A DNA stretch of 64,000 nt from Spongospora subterranea f. sp. subterranea. Its lineage: Eukaryota; Endomyxa: Phytomyxea; Phytomyxea; Plasmodiophorida. Each line of letters opens with the position of its first letter. Position 1 is the stretch's first letter. The position numbers were made by a program, and so were the translations under genes. The notes beneath the pieces were generated by a model that worked only from the letters and a program-made list of their open reading frames with translations, ran no database searches and was not told where the DNA came from. Of this stretch, positions 1 through 10,841 are shown in pieces. The stretch spans positions 104,952-168,951 of the forward strand of contig JAUGWO010000129.1 of the NCBI GenBank assembly GCA_049724395.1, in the 5' to 3' direction.

Positions 1-117
1 GAAATGGAGCTGTATCTCGGTCAGTATTTGGGTGCTGAGAGTTTTGATCAGGCATGTATATGGGACGTTTTCTTCGTCATGGAAAAGAAAGACTGTTGAA
101 AATCGTTAAACAGGGTG

Positions 118-182
118 AAGATAGAGCTTTCGTGGATGGCATGTGCGACGTAAAGAGCCATCCACGAAAAAGCTCTATTTTC
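118..182. repeat. Imperfect inverted repeat (hairpin)
   Basis: The arm AGAGCTTTCGTGGATGGC is followed about 15 bases later by its near-perfect reverse complement GCCATCCACGAAAAAGCTCT. The two arms would form a stem of about 18 bp with a short loop. It lies inside the left copy of the direct repeat that flanks the Tc1 fragments. Only one arm is recognisable in the right copy, so the palindrome seems to have arisen, or survived, only here. Confidence 0.7.
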
Positions 183-300
183 ATGCTTTTCAACGTCTTT
201 TAGTATCACTTGAGCGCTTGGCAATCCGCTAGACCCTGGATCGAGTAGGTTATTGAACTCTTTTACTCTTGTAAGTTGTGACTTTACCTTCTTCAACCCT
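135..300. repeat. Left copy of a diverged direct repeat flanking Tc1 fragments
   Basis: This stretch matches 2250-2415 in the same orientation. Shared blocks include GAGCGCTTGGCAAT, CGCTAGA and AGGTTATTGAACTCTT, separated by diverged sequence. Read on the minus strand, both copies give a related peptide containing EFNNL(L/F)DP, so this may be a fragment of a repeated coding family. I do not recognise that family. Confidence 0.6.
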
Positions 301-581
301 TGTAACAATCCAGGGCCAATTTATCGATATTAAATCGCAGATCAGCCACAGAACAGTGCGAAAAAAGGACCGGTTTCGGGTCTTGAAGTAGAATATTCTT
401 CAGAAAATATCTAGAATTGTCAACATAGTTTTCCCAAGTCTGTTTTGTCAACGAATATACAGCCCCATATCTAACATTGGAGCATGATCGTCTCTCTGCA
501 TAGTAACTACTCCCTCCCTTTTTAATTACCGATACTGATGGCAGCATCTATCTCAGGTTTGTTCTCCATATCCTGAAATAG

Positions 582-863
582 ATGCTTATCACGAAATTTT
601 CAAGGTCTGCCCCTATCTTTATTCAGCAAGATAATGCTCGACCGCATATGACGCCTGATCGTGAACAATTCCGAATTTGCGCGCAGGAAGATGGTTATGA
701 TATAAGGCTCTTCTGCCAACCAGCAAACAGTCCAAATTTTAATATTCTTGACCTGGAATTTTTCAACGCTATTCAATCTATACAACATACCGAATCCCCA
801 AAAAACTTGGATGAACTAATAAGTCGTCCATGCAACTTCCTATATCAATTACCTGTCTACTAG
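582..863 (+). mobile_element. Tc1/mariner transposase fragment, copy A (C-terminal catalytic part)
   Basis: The peptide carries the second catalytic block QQDNARPH and the last block NILDLEFFNAIQS preceded by QPANSP, as in Tc1/mariner DDE transposases of fungi and oomycetes. Only about 90 residues of the usual 300-plus remain. The N-terminal helix-turn-helix and the first catalytic Asp are missing upstream, so this is a remnant. A second copy lies in the opposite orientation just downstream (958-1760). Confidence 0.8.
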
Positions 864-957
864 AAACAGTAACAAGGGCTAGAAATATAATTGTGGATGT
901 GTAAATCCTGCAAGCTTGTTCTCTCATCTGATCAATAAAGTGAGAAGTGTTAATCTG

Positions 958-1760
958 GACTGTTTGCTGGCTGACAGAAGGTCCTTAGATCATACCCATC
1001 TTCCGGCGCGCAAATTCGGAATTGTTCATGATCAGGCTTGATATGCGGCCGAGCATTATCTTGCTGAATAATAGATAGGAGCAGAACTTGAAAATTTCGT
1101 TCTAATGGCAGGTAGAATCTTGGTCAACAGAGCGTCAAGGGACTGTCTTTGGTCAACAACCACAGGCTTCTTCACCGCTGTCCCTCTTTGTCGACTTATG
1201 CTCCACCGTTTTGCAGGTTCCGCGACCAGATGCCAATTTTTCTGTCAACAACGCAATTATTCCAGTCATCAAATCTTGGTCGAGCAACAGCTGCAAGGAA
1301 CATGATTTTTCCAAAACATTTCTTGCTTTTTTTGCAGGAACGATAGGGTTCTTCTTCGTCCGGATAATGCATTTTTTTAAGTTGACGATTTAATGTAGCT
1401 GCAGAAATACTCGTTGCTGCAGAAAAATGTCTAAGGGTGTTCCTTTTGCTCAAAGGAACGGTAGCGACATCGGAAGAAATGTTCGGGTATTTTGGTTTCC
1501 GACCGCAGTTCTTTTTCTGATGCGATAGAACTGCTGCAGTGGCTTCTGCTGCCAATGAATTTTTTCCTCGATGTCAAATCCGGCTAATCGTGAGCCAAGA
1601 TACGTTGAATTCGGCCCCGATAATAGCGGGCACCCCTTTTTTGGGTTGTCCATTGATATCCAACATCGTCAAAAGGCGGTGGTACACAGCTCTGCGGGCA
1701 TCGTCGCTTACACTGTTAACCGTTTCTGGTTGGTCTCCTCATCTGCAACTTGTCCATCGG
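958..1760 (-). mobile_element. Tc1/mariner transposase, copy B (decayed, minus strand)
   Basis: On the minus strand the order is a DNA-binding part (LLTMLDINGQPKKG, then a CGRKPKY segment and a PLSKRNTLRHFS helix-turn-helix), then the conserved FLAAVARPRFD and KIGIW block, then the QQDNARPH region near 1050, ending at QPANSP near 960. The frame is broken several times: a stop stands where RIW is expected near 1588, and a frameshift lies close to the QQDNARPH block. The middle catalytic region seems deleted. The 960-1090 part is an inverted copy of 600-740, so the two copies meet tail to tail. This is a dead DNA transposon. Confidence 0.8.
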
Positions 1761-2249
1761 CAGCAGGAACGTTCATCTGATAATGAAATGATGCAGTTCA
1801 AGAGTGAAATCAGTAATAGAGGAAGATGATGTCTAACAGGCAAGAACCCTTAACCATCCTAACGACATCACCCTCATCATCACTTAAATTGCACTACCCA
1901 CAAATTTCCAAACCAGTTCCAAACAACGATCTTCCATCAAAACACATAAACGCTCCAAATTTCAAACAAGATCAAGTTGCGTCACAAGCTAGCGACCACA
2001 AAAAATTGGATTGTCAAACTTGAAAAATAAGCTTATTCCAAACAGAAACTCGGTATCGACCAGTTATGATCGACCAGTTATTTTGAAACGGAGCGAGTAG
2101 ATAATGCTGTAGAACATCAACCCTTCACCTGTACTCGTTCAACGAGAGAATGAACCTTTCCAGCGAGTAGGACATGATCCCTGAAAATAACAGCCGACTT
2201 CCCAGCAGACACTCAGGATGCGCTCCAACAAATTGGTCAAATATAGTCT

Positions 2250-2415
2250 CAGGGCCATCCACGTAAGCTTCATCATCTTCACCCTTTCAACGATTCTTAA
2301 CAGTTTTTCTTTTCCTTGGCGGAGCTTATCTACATTGAGCGCTTGGCAATTCGCTAGAACTGGATCGAATAGGTTATTGAACTCTTCTCCTCTTGTAACT
2401 TTTCCTTTCTCCAAA
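2250..2415. repeat. Right copy of the diverged direct repeat
   Basis: Partner of 135-300, same orientation, about 2.1 kb away. The two copies bracket both Tc1 fragments. They are too diverged to be a target-site duplication, but they may be remnants of one larger repeated unit into which the transposons inserted. Confidence 0.55.
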
Positions 2416-2429
2416 CAATATTCCTTTTT

Positions 2430-3140
2430 TTGGAATACAAAAACAGACTCAGCTACTTAACCCGAGATACGAGCAACAAAATTACACTATCAATTCAAGG
2501 GTGCATCGTGTCTGCACCTTTGTTAGCAACAGGGCACTTTTTGCTGGCGAGCTCTATGATTATCGCCGCATCTTGTCAACGCTGATCTACATAAAGCAGC
2601 CGAGCCATTGTGATCTCTTCCTCGTATGTAATAGCATCAGATCAACTACATGTTAATATCTTTTTTCAAGAAACGCCCTCTTTTCTGAACATTTGTAAAA
2701 TAACGCTAGAGCTCGGGGCTGTACCTTGAATAGGTTCACAAGATTGTTCGAATATCGCATTCATGAGCGAAAACCTTTTATAAATGTATTCAATTGACGA
2801 TAATAACTCGTCCTTCAATCCTGTTTCAAGCTTGGATAAATATCGAATAGCGAACATCACGTTTGGCCGGAAATACGATGCTGTTGTACGCCGATAAGTC
2901 CACGTCTGGTTATTACCTTGAATTTGGTCGGTTTACTTGGCATCCACAAGAGTCGGATAGTCGTTGGGTAAATTTGATTTTCTGGGAGCACGTTGCATAT
3001 CGAGGCATGAGGCGATGAAACCACTCAACCTCATGCTCAACAATCTAAAAGCGGCACTGTTCACTGGAATGGGCCCGGGCAAATTGACAATAAAAATAAA
3101 GCCGTTTCGCTTCCCTTTGTCACTTGTTCCTTCTTCACCT
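2430..3140. other. Stretch without a recognised gene
   Basis: The reading frames here are short and have no recognisable domain. A pyrimidine-rich run lies at about 3110-3190 (TTCCCTTTGTCACTTGTTCC and following). I see no repeat or transposon signature. Confidence 0.4.
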
Positions 3141-3385
3141 TCACTTTTCATCTCCCCTTTTCCTTCTCATATATTCTCTTCCCTTCATGGTGGCCCCCAT
3201 CGAGGTCGACCACAGCAAAACTTGAAGCCCGAAAATGGTCGTGATTGTGAACGTGGTCACCAGTAACACTGTGAAAATCACTCTATCGACCGTTGGTTCT
3301 GCTGTATAAAACAACACGTTCCCCGGAACCAATCTCGTTATTCCTTGGTGTAAACTCGATTCCCTGATGTACTTGAAGGGGCTTT
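3141..3385 (-). CDS. Possible terminal exon of a small membrane protein (unidentified)
   Basis: An open stretch on the minus strand begins just after a plausible splice acceptor (TTCGTTGTAG) and reads as about 80 residues. It holds a hydrophobic helix of about 25 residues (VIFTVLLVTTFTITTIFGLQ) and a strongly basic tail ending MRRKRGDEK. This is the layout of a small single-pass membrane protein, for example a respiratory-complex accessory subunit. I could not join an upstream exon in frame, although an ATG-led stretch at 3465-3579 on the same strand is a candidate. Function unknown. Confidence 0.3.
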
Positions 3386-3783
3386 CCTACAACGAATAAT
3401 ATTAGGGCGATGTCAGATATATCAATGTCCGTCACGGAGTCCGTGTAGGACGACCATCAGATGTGTGGAATCGGATCATCACGTGTCATTCGGTTAGATG
3501 GTTTGTCGACTCCGTTTAGCTGTTTTGGTAATCCCAGTGTATTATCGTGCTTGTGTATAGCCAACACACGATAATCCATGAGAGGGTCGCCCATTTAGTT
3601 CATCTGAGAACACACCACCCCTCATTTAGGTCGACAGGTTTAGCGAATGTGAATCGCAATGAAACTGTTTAGTCAACCACGAGGGGGACATCAACTATAT
3701 TACTCGCTTGTGATGATGCCCAACTCCATGATTGGTCCATTGTATGCGAGTATTATGACAAATCTTACCAGCCCGGTCAATGT

Positions 3784-4008
3784 TTACAGTGAACGATGGT
3801 GATGAATCGCCCCAGATTCATCACTATCGTCCAATCCCGCCAACAACCTGATTGACTCACCGTCTTTGTGAACTTGATCTAATAGTTGGGCGCAGATTGA
3901 AGCAATCCCTATACCCATTGCCGTTAACGGTCGTCTATCTGATATCTGCAAGAGGGACTTCGACATTTCACCAACCGCAGATCGGCGATATAATCGCAAT
4001 AAAAACAC
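3784..4008 (-). CDS. Hypothetical short ORF next to TRMT2A
   Basis: A minus-strand frame of about 74 codons, just downstream of the tRNA methyltransferase stop. It contains a mildly hydrophobic segment (LTAMGIGIASICAQLLDQV) faintly like the first helix of Mpv17/PMP22 proteins, but the rest of that family is not found downstream. Its 3' end runs into a hairpin at about 3795-3830 (GTGATGAATC / GATTCATCAC). It may be noise or a transcript end. Confidence 0.2.
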   Translation of the reverse strand: MFLLRLYRRSAVGEMSKSLLQISDRRPLTAMGIGIASICAQLLDQVHKDGESIRLLAGLDDSDESGAIHHHRSL

Positions 4009-4011
4009 ATT

Positions 4012-6426
4012 TTATTCTCTAACTAATAGTACAACCGATTCGCAATGTTCAGTGTGAGGGAACATGTCGACCAGAGTAGCTTTGATCGGGCGGAAGGCGG
4101 CGCCCGGTCGCTTATCGGATTCGGGACGCAGGAGGGCGGTGAGATCCACCGCCATGGATTTGGGATTACACGAGACATAGACGAGCCGCTTGATCTGGGA
4201 GCAAGAACGAATGGTCTTCAATACCGACTTGTGTAAACCGGGACGAGGAGGGTCAACGACACACACCACATTGGGCGTTGCCGATGGCGGACATGACGAC
4301 AATCGTTCCTTAATTCCAGCAGATAACGTGTCCTGAACACAGTGAACGAACGCGCAAATCAGGAAGCGTTTTTTGTGGCGAACTCAACAACGCGATGACT
4401 ACCTCAGCTTTACCGACAAAGAATCGGCAGCGATCGAGCCCATTGCGTGCTGCGTTCTCACGAGCGTCATTGACCGCTGATTCGATCAGCTCGAACCCGG
4501 CGACTTCAGATACACGATCGTGAAGAGACATTCCGATAGTGCCTGGAACAGAGGGTGTGAGGAGAACGGGCCAGGATGACAGATATTGACAATTGGGATT
4601 TACCTGTCCCGCAGCAAACATCGGTCAATATTGTATAGGACGATGGGGACGACAAGGGCTCCTCGGGGATCGACCACGATCCGACAATATCGTAGAGGAG
4701 CCGAGCCGCTTGAGTATTGACCTGGTCGGGCAGCTCGTTATCGAAACGAACGACGACACGGTTAAAGGCGAAGTACCTGAAAGAATGAGGATGGCTGGAT
4801 CTGGAACTGATATGGCCCAAGATATTCAACTATATAGGGGTCCCCTAATATAAGGTCATAGGGCAGATCGGTCGGGACGATATTGCCATATCCTGAAAAC
4901 GACTAAGGGCGGGAGAGGTTATTAGAACAGGAGGCAGAGGGCGGGAGCAACGCGATCGCCAACGGACCTGGATGGAGATACTCCTGATGGACCACGATCG
5001 CCCATCGAACGACTCCGAGCTGTAGGTATCGGCCGGCCATCGTAGCGCGATCCGCTCCTTCAACGCCGTCACTTCCGTATCGGATAATCGTGATAAATCG
5101 GCTGAGAACGCCAACATAACCGAACTGGTTGTCGCCGCTGTCCTAATCTGAGCCGACGACGTTAATCGCGTGAACGACGGTGGGATTGATGAAAACGCCT
5201 CACCAATATCCGCCTCCAAACCCCAGTCGATTCACTGTCATTGCCCATCTGTTGGAAAGCGGCATAACCCGATTGCCGAATGAACTCCTCCACATCTTTG
5301 GCGATCCTGGCCGTGATCTCCGGCAGATTGACAGCCGTCGACCCCGATTCGATAACTAGCCGACCAGCGTGACGACCGATATTGAATCCAACACAGATTT
5401 CATCGGCCATGTTCAGTCCGATGGTCAAATCGTTCTTATTGCGATAGCCTGTTGCGAATTTAGCGAATTGAACCCCAGATGGTGTTGAACGATGAACCCG
5501 ACCCTGTTGGCCATTGGCCCAGCCGTGAATGCTCTCGATCGGGCACGCCATGAACGGGGACAGCGCTGTGGTCTCCACCTCGACCGACGACACCACATCC
5601 AGCGACTGGTAATCGTGGAGCTGGGCGACAACGGCCTGACGACCCACACCTGAGCCACAACATCCGTATTTTAGAACATCAATGAACGGGGGCCATGGAT
5701 CGACAGCAATCATCACCCTTGAGATCGAGTGTTGGATAGCTGGCCGCTGATAGCTTATAATCCTTACGAAGACTGGCGATGATTGACGTCAATGCATCTT
5801 GTAATAGTTTAAATTTCTTGGCCAATTGCGTTTGATAATCGAATTTCAACCATGGCGTCACCACGTCAGGTATTGACTTAACAATTGTCTCCTGATAATC
5901 CGCTACACCCGAATTTCGAAGTTTCTTTGTCGTAGATTTCTGGTAAGAATCCTCGCGTAATCTCTTCTGGGAACTGGTTTCGTTCTGTCGTCAATTGCAG
6001 GGATTAGATCCGACGAAAACCACAGCCAGAGAAAACCCAACCACGAATGGGCATTCCTGAATGGTATACGGCAGTTCGGAATCCTGTCGTTTGAGCGCTT
6101 TTAGCCTCTCCAGAGCGGCGTCGCGATCATTCTCGGATTGGAATGTGATCACGCCATGACTCCGATTAGGTTTCTGATGAAATTCGAAAATCGATGTGAA
6201 CGGGCGAACTATATGGGAAATCTATGAAACGAAGAACTGACCTTGAAAACCGCAAGAAACTGAGTGACGTTGGCTTCTTCAACCTGATGAAGATAATGAG
6301 CAACATTATACATTCTGATCTACATCTAGCACATACGAATGCCTGCATCCTGGCGACATTAAGGTATGATGGAACTGGGTGAATACGTAATGCACATAGC
6401 CCTTGGACAGCAGCAGATTTACTCAT
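4012..6426 (-). CDS. TRMT2A: tRNA (uracil-C5)-methyltransferase, TRMT2A type
   Basis: S-adenosylmethionine-dependent methylation of U54 in the tRNA T-loop is the role of this family. I could splice eleven exons (introns near 6284-6336, 6174-6241, 5985-6041, 5650-5716, 5449-5502, 5148-5203, 4893-4963, 4722-4776, 4543-4603, 4309-4351) into a continuous frame of about 608 residues. An N-terminal RRM-like part (GVITFQSENDRDAALERL) is followed by DVVTPW, a YRNKNDLTIGL block, the FFQ-VNTQAARLLY junction, the SAM loop DVCCGTG-TIG, the VVDPPRPGLH motif, the catalytic-Cys motif YVSCNP, and the ending VDMFPHTEHCE. The 54-bp intron 5 is a multiple of three with no stop, so it would pass unseen in simple translation. 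The start is the ATG at 6426. Not RlmD/TrmA: the RRM indicates the eukaryotic form. Confidence 0.9.
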
Positions 6427-6658
6427 TATTATCTGGGGCCACGATATCGCCCTGGGATCGAATACTCCCAGTCACGGTCTGAATACAAATGGCACAATTT
6501 ATTCGGTCGAAAACGTGCCTTAGGATCTTGACTGGAACGGGTTGGAGCCGGCGGGGTCTCCGGACCCCGTCACGGAGTCCGGGTGATGATCATGGCTCTG
6601 GAAAGCAATCGGCCACAGCAAAGGCCCTGCGTGTTTGATTGTCGTGATGCCCGGGCCT

Positions 6659-6714
6659 GTGGCGATGCCTGGAATGGCGATGCCTGAGATGGCGATGCCT
6701 GAGATGGCGACGGG
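6659..6714. repeat. Short tandem repeat (GGCGATGCCTGAGAT-like, about 3 units)
   Basis: A 15-base unit GCGATGCCTGAGATG repeats with small changes about three times, preceded by related copies. On the plus strand it would read MPEMA repeats; on the minus strand SQASP repeats. It lies in a poorly resolved coding area. Confidence 0.65.
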
Positions 6715-6719
6715 TTCGA

Positions 6720-7255
6720 GCAAGCGATCGTTGACCTCATCGCATTTATCGGATCAGGACATGATCTGCCTATTGGATCGGATCTCGTGTCAGTGCGATC
6801 CGCTCGCCGACTGTCTGGCCAGATCTTCTGGCGCCATATTGAATCGGGGAGCAATCTCCAGTCTCATCATATCGCTCAAACGCCGATGGAAAAGATGGCC
6901 GTCCAAAGACGCATCTAACGAAATGAACTTATTATCAAATTGGATCGTTATTTCCTTTCAGCGTTTATTCAATCAACAGGTTTCGTCTATTGATCATTAT
7001 CGATAGCGATGTTCTAAAATCCGTTTTTAGATCGCCAATGATCAAACACCCGCGATTCTCAACGACGCCTCTATTTACCATGAATTTATGAATGTTCAAT
7101 CTCGTGCTGTTCGTCGCGTGTTCAATGCGATTCCTTATATTGTTGGCGATCAACAAGTAAATCGGTCATCGTCTCCAGGTGATATATAATCGTGTTCTCT
7201 GTACGATAGTGATTGACCAACGTATTTCGCTCTGTCAGCGCTGTTGGAGGCATTA
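6720..7255 (-). CDS. Unresolved multi-exon gene, function unknown
   Basis: The minus strand shows protein-like blocks in changing frames separated by plausible short introns. They are an amphipathic, coiled-coil-like block (near 7150-7250, with NTIIYHLETMTDLLVDRQQY), a block with TRLNIHKFMVNRGVVENRG (near 7040-7130), and a block with MMRLEIAPRFNMAPEDLARQ (near 6815-6940) followed by a stop after GSH. I could not join them with confidence or name a family. The first block runs back-to-back with the DTW-domain gene at 7377, so the two may share a promoter. Confidence 0.35.
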
Positions 7256-7376
7256 GAAGCACAACGGCAGGCGAGGTTTAATGTGTGGAACGATGAGATG
7301 GAAAAAGAAGAGAATGGGTTGGTGATCTTGATGACTATACGACGGCGATATCGGTTAATTGGTTTATTACAGGAAA

Positions 7377-8359
7377 ATGGGGCCGTTTTCTAATCTTCAC
7401 CTGTCTATACCGGTGTCGAATCTGGACACCGTTCAGGTTTGACCATTCACTGTCGTTTGTTGTGAATCGGGTTCATGACATCATGGTGACAGCGAGAGAT
7501 TTGCCCATCGTGTTCGCATCGTGTCTACCTGTACTGCACCGATTGCCTGATCTGGGTGGTTCCCAACCCGAGCGAGATGCCCCAGATCACACTGCCCATT
7601 GACATCAAGATTATCGCCAAGAAGAAGGAATGGGTAATTTGTGCATTGCTGATTATCACACACCACATTTACTGGGTGGTCGTCCGCTAGGCTAAAAAAT
7701 GCACAGCTGTCCATTCCTGTATTGTCGCACCCAAATCTGCATCATTCATGGAGTTTCCTTCTGAAATGACCCAACTCAGTATGCTGAATTCGGGTGCTGT
7801 TGGTGTAGGCTTGGCTGACTTTGCCTTTGGATAATTAGGGGCATTTGATCCATCATATACTTTGATATTGAGTATCCTAGCGCTGACGCGCTCGATATGC
7901 AATCAGACGAAGCCCTGCCAAGGCTCAAATCCCTCAGGACACTAATCGTCGTCGATAGCACATGTGCAGGTGTAAAGAGATAATGTGTCTCAAATGTCAT
8001 GAGCTTCATTGACCACGGGATGGTGCAGGGGCTAGGCAGATCATGCGAGACGATAATCTCAAAGGGTTGCCTTGCGTTGCGCTGAAGAGCAGGCATACGA
8101 CGTTCTGGAAGGTGGAATCATGTGCTGTGTCGGTGTCGCACGATCTCAAATTCGTTTCCAAAATTTGTAGTTTACACATCACGGTCCAGCATTTCTCGGA
8201 ACCATTGAAGCCATTTACTACTTTATGATTGACTTCTTCGAGAGGACGGAGGGCCACGCCTATGATGGCAGATACGATGACCTCATGCTTCTATATGTGC
8301 ATCAATTGCGCCGTGTAGAGACCAGTGTCATCAAGAAACCGCTCGCTTGGAAAAATTAA
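7377..8359 (+). CDS. DTWD1: DTW-domain tRNA-uridine aminocarboxypropyltransferase-like (DTWD1 type)
   Basis: DTW-domain proteins make acp3U in tRNA from S-adenosylmethionine. Six exons (7377-7436, 7493-7633, 7691-7804, 7873-7963, 8029-8111, 8171-8359) join exactly in frame to 225 residues. Visible features are the zinc-binding-like ICPSCSHRVYLYCTDC block, LPIDIKIIAKKKEW, the CTAVHSCIVAP strand, the family signature LIVVDSTW (DTW motif as DSTW, split by an intron), LPCVALKSRHTTFWK and FLGTIEAIYYFMID. The protein is shorter than human DTWD1 (about 300), chiefly at the N-terminus and in the central linker. The acceptor of intron 3 (TTGAG) is not typical. The gene converges on HOP1 (stop to stop, 75 bp apart). 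Confidence 0.88.
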
Positions 8360-8434
8360 TAATGACCTCCAATACCACTTTCAAACATAACATGCCACAA
8401 TTTGTATTGCTCAACTAAGGCAACAGTATTTCGT

Positions 8435-10770
8435 TCATCGTTTTTTCATTTTCTTTTGGCTTATCTGGTGAATTGCGTCTGATGTAGAAATTTTGCGCTT
8501 AAGTCCTTTTACGATAGCGGATGATTGCGACATTCCGGCCTCGCTTTGGCTGCACGAAATCAGGCCATTCTCTATATGGTTTTTGATTTTTGTTGATAGG
8601 AAGCGTAGTGAACGCGCGTTTGTTTCCGATTTCAGAATAGAAGCTGCCGACTGTTTACGACCACTTGTGATTGCAGTTTCAAGTGTTTCTGCATCATCGT
8701 CAACGTGGGTGGTACCTCCAATATTCGATTCACTGTAGGCTTTGTTGAGCAGCGTTTGCCCTTTGTTATTTTTGATGGCGATTCCGTCCTCAACCAGTGC
8801 CTGTATTTGCCCTAACCAAACTAACTTGAAATTACTCACAAAAGTTCGGTGCAGTTGTTATCTACTTCGAATTTCTTGATAAGAGAGACCTGACTCCCGG
8901 AAGAATGCATTGAAAAACCTGTGCGGAGCACTTCCATGAAGAATCAGGCAAATTTCGAATTGTAGACGCAGCGCTGTGAAACATTTGATCGAACCTCGAA
9001 TATCATTTACTTGGAAAGACGGATACCTTTTTGGTTATCAAAATCTGGGGATTTATGTAGCGCAATCAACTTATTCAGTCGGTCTGGAACAGTTTCAGAA
9101 CAAAATCCACAAAAACCAATCTAAAAATACCCGCTGCTCGAGGCCAAGTTAATCTGATCTCCTGAGGGGTATATTGAAATACTCCATTTTTCACTGCTGC
9201 TAGCAGTTCCTGAATTTCCATGAAAGACATCACTTGTGATGTTTGCTCGTTGTGGGCGGTGTCAGTTGTTTCATCAGCCTGAGGAAGATGAAACGTTTTA
9301 ACTATTGCCAATTGATAGATTTCAATACTGACCGGGAGACGGGATTGTGCTTTTTTCTTATCTTTCACTAAGTCTAGTTAAATTTCAGATTCCAGCCCTC
9401 GTTGTCAGCGTACCTGGCTGATTGTCGAGGGACCTGTCTGAGTCATGGCATAATTGGTCCTCCGTCTGACTATTCGGAACCAGTTGCAAATTCAAAAAAA
9501 ACTAGTGGGTCGAACGTTGTACCATTTAGTTTCAGGTTCGATATAGTTACATAACGTTACTGATTCGCCGACGCCGATGTTGGCCCCGTATGCTGGATGA
9601 ACTTTTGGAATGCGCTCGTCGTTACTAGTACATTGACTATACTTAGCAGCAATTTCAATCTGGACAGATACCGTAAATCATAAACGGGATCAATATCCAC
9701 TGGTTTACCTCGTCCTCAGCAGGGACCAGACTATGCAACGTTAATTCATGATATGGAGTGGCGATGCTCCCGATTGCAACAACTTCTGGTTTACTAAAAA
9801 AGCGTAATTCATTATCATCAGAGGCAGGACGAAAATGAAGCGGCTCATAGTCCTGTAAAACAAAGTGACGCAAATTCATTTTATAGAAGCCTTGCCATAA
9901 CCTCAGGAGTGACATCTTCACGGTAAAGAAGTTTCATTGAGAACGCTCTGTATGTATATCAAAGAGAGCTTCAGCGATTTCAACTGCAATCGTTTGACCT
10001 GTCTTCAGGAAGTGGAGGCATTGTCCCTCCCATGCTGATTAATGATCTGATCACTTATCGACATAAACGATCATGCTGTTGTTTGACGTCATGAAACTAA
10101 CTAGCAACAGTGGCTTGCGATATTTCACTTTTTGTAGGAACTGTTCTTGTGACCTGATATGGAGACATGCTGTGAATGAGATCGTTTTTGTTGTTATAGC
10201 TGGTACAAGCACTCACCTGCTTTCCTTCCGCCTTGCGAGTCAAAACGACGTCATTCTCATGGTAGCGGACCCGGACTACGAACTTGTTAAGAGCAAGCAT
10301 CTGGTGTTGACAATGATTCCATACAATTATACGTCTCAATAAGGCAGAACATGTCTTTTCCCCCAGATTTGAACTTGCCATAAATAGCGAAGACGAGTTC
10401 TTCAAGGTACCTGTGCAAGCTGGTCGAAAGCGGGGAACAGCTTGTATCGGGATAGATTACCTTCGCTCTACTGACGGTAGGCAACCTTGATCTATCCAAT
10501 CCATCATTTTCCTTGGTTCTGGTTCAGTCGGTTGCAGAGTGTGCACCGTTATTCCGGAAATTTTTTGTTTCTTGAAGCATTCAGAGGAAAACATTCCCCT
10601 CATAAACGCGATACAGGACTGACCAAAAGTCAGCTTCAAGCCGAATCAGAAATGCAAACACCGTTGTCAAATACTAAGCCGGATCGCAGCAGATTCTTTA
10701 CTAAGTTTAACGACTGGGTTGCATTGATCTCTTCCGTCTGTATCCTTTGGAGCTGAGCCTGTTTCGCCAT
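8435..10770 (-). CDS. HOP1: Meiotic chromosome axis HORMA-domain protein (Hop1/HORMAD)
   Basis: Hop1/HORMAD proteins build the meiotic chromosome axis, promote breaks and bias repair to the homologue. Thirteen exons (introns 10619-10674, 10420-10460, 10276-10324, 10154-10216, 10054-10101, 9948-9998, 9853-9901, 9660-9708, 9470-9522, 9368-9413, 9027-9090, 8821-8865) give a 573-residue frame divisible by three throughout. The HORMA domain fills the first half: INATQSLNLVKNLLRSGL at the start, CIAFMRGMFSSECF, YLEELVFAIYG, then MPPLPEDRAFSMKLLYREDV followed by TPEDYEP, and ATPYHELTL. The second half has winged-helix-like stretches (FQVNDIRGSIKCFTALRLQF; LSYQEIRIWLGQIQALVEDG) and a basic tail (LKRKIS, KKMKKR) that could serve as closure motif or nuclear signal. 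A clear PHD finger was not seen. Yeast Hop1 is about 600 residues. Start ATG 10770. Confidence 0.9.
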
Positions 10771-10841
10771 CCTGCTTCCAATCTCTTCCTCAACTCAGCC
10801 GTCAAGCTTCAAGGACTCTATTTGGCGATTAACCAGGGCGA

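Noticed and set aside
2964-3266. Plus-strand 100-codon frame.
   Set aside because: Its sequence is dominated by a pyrimidine-rich run (Ser/Pro/Phe-rich) and overlaps a more protein-like minus-strand frame with a membrane helix.
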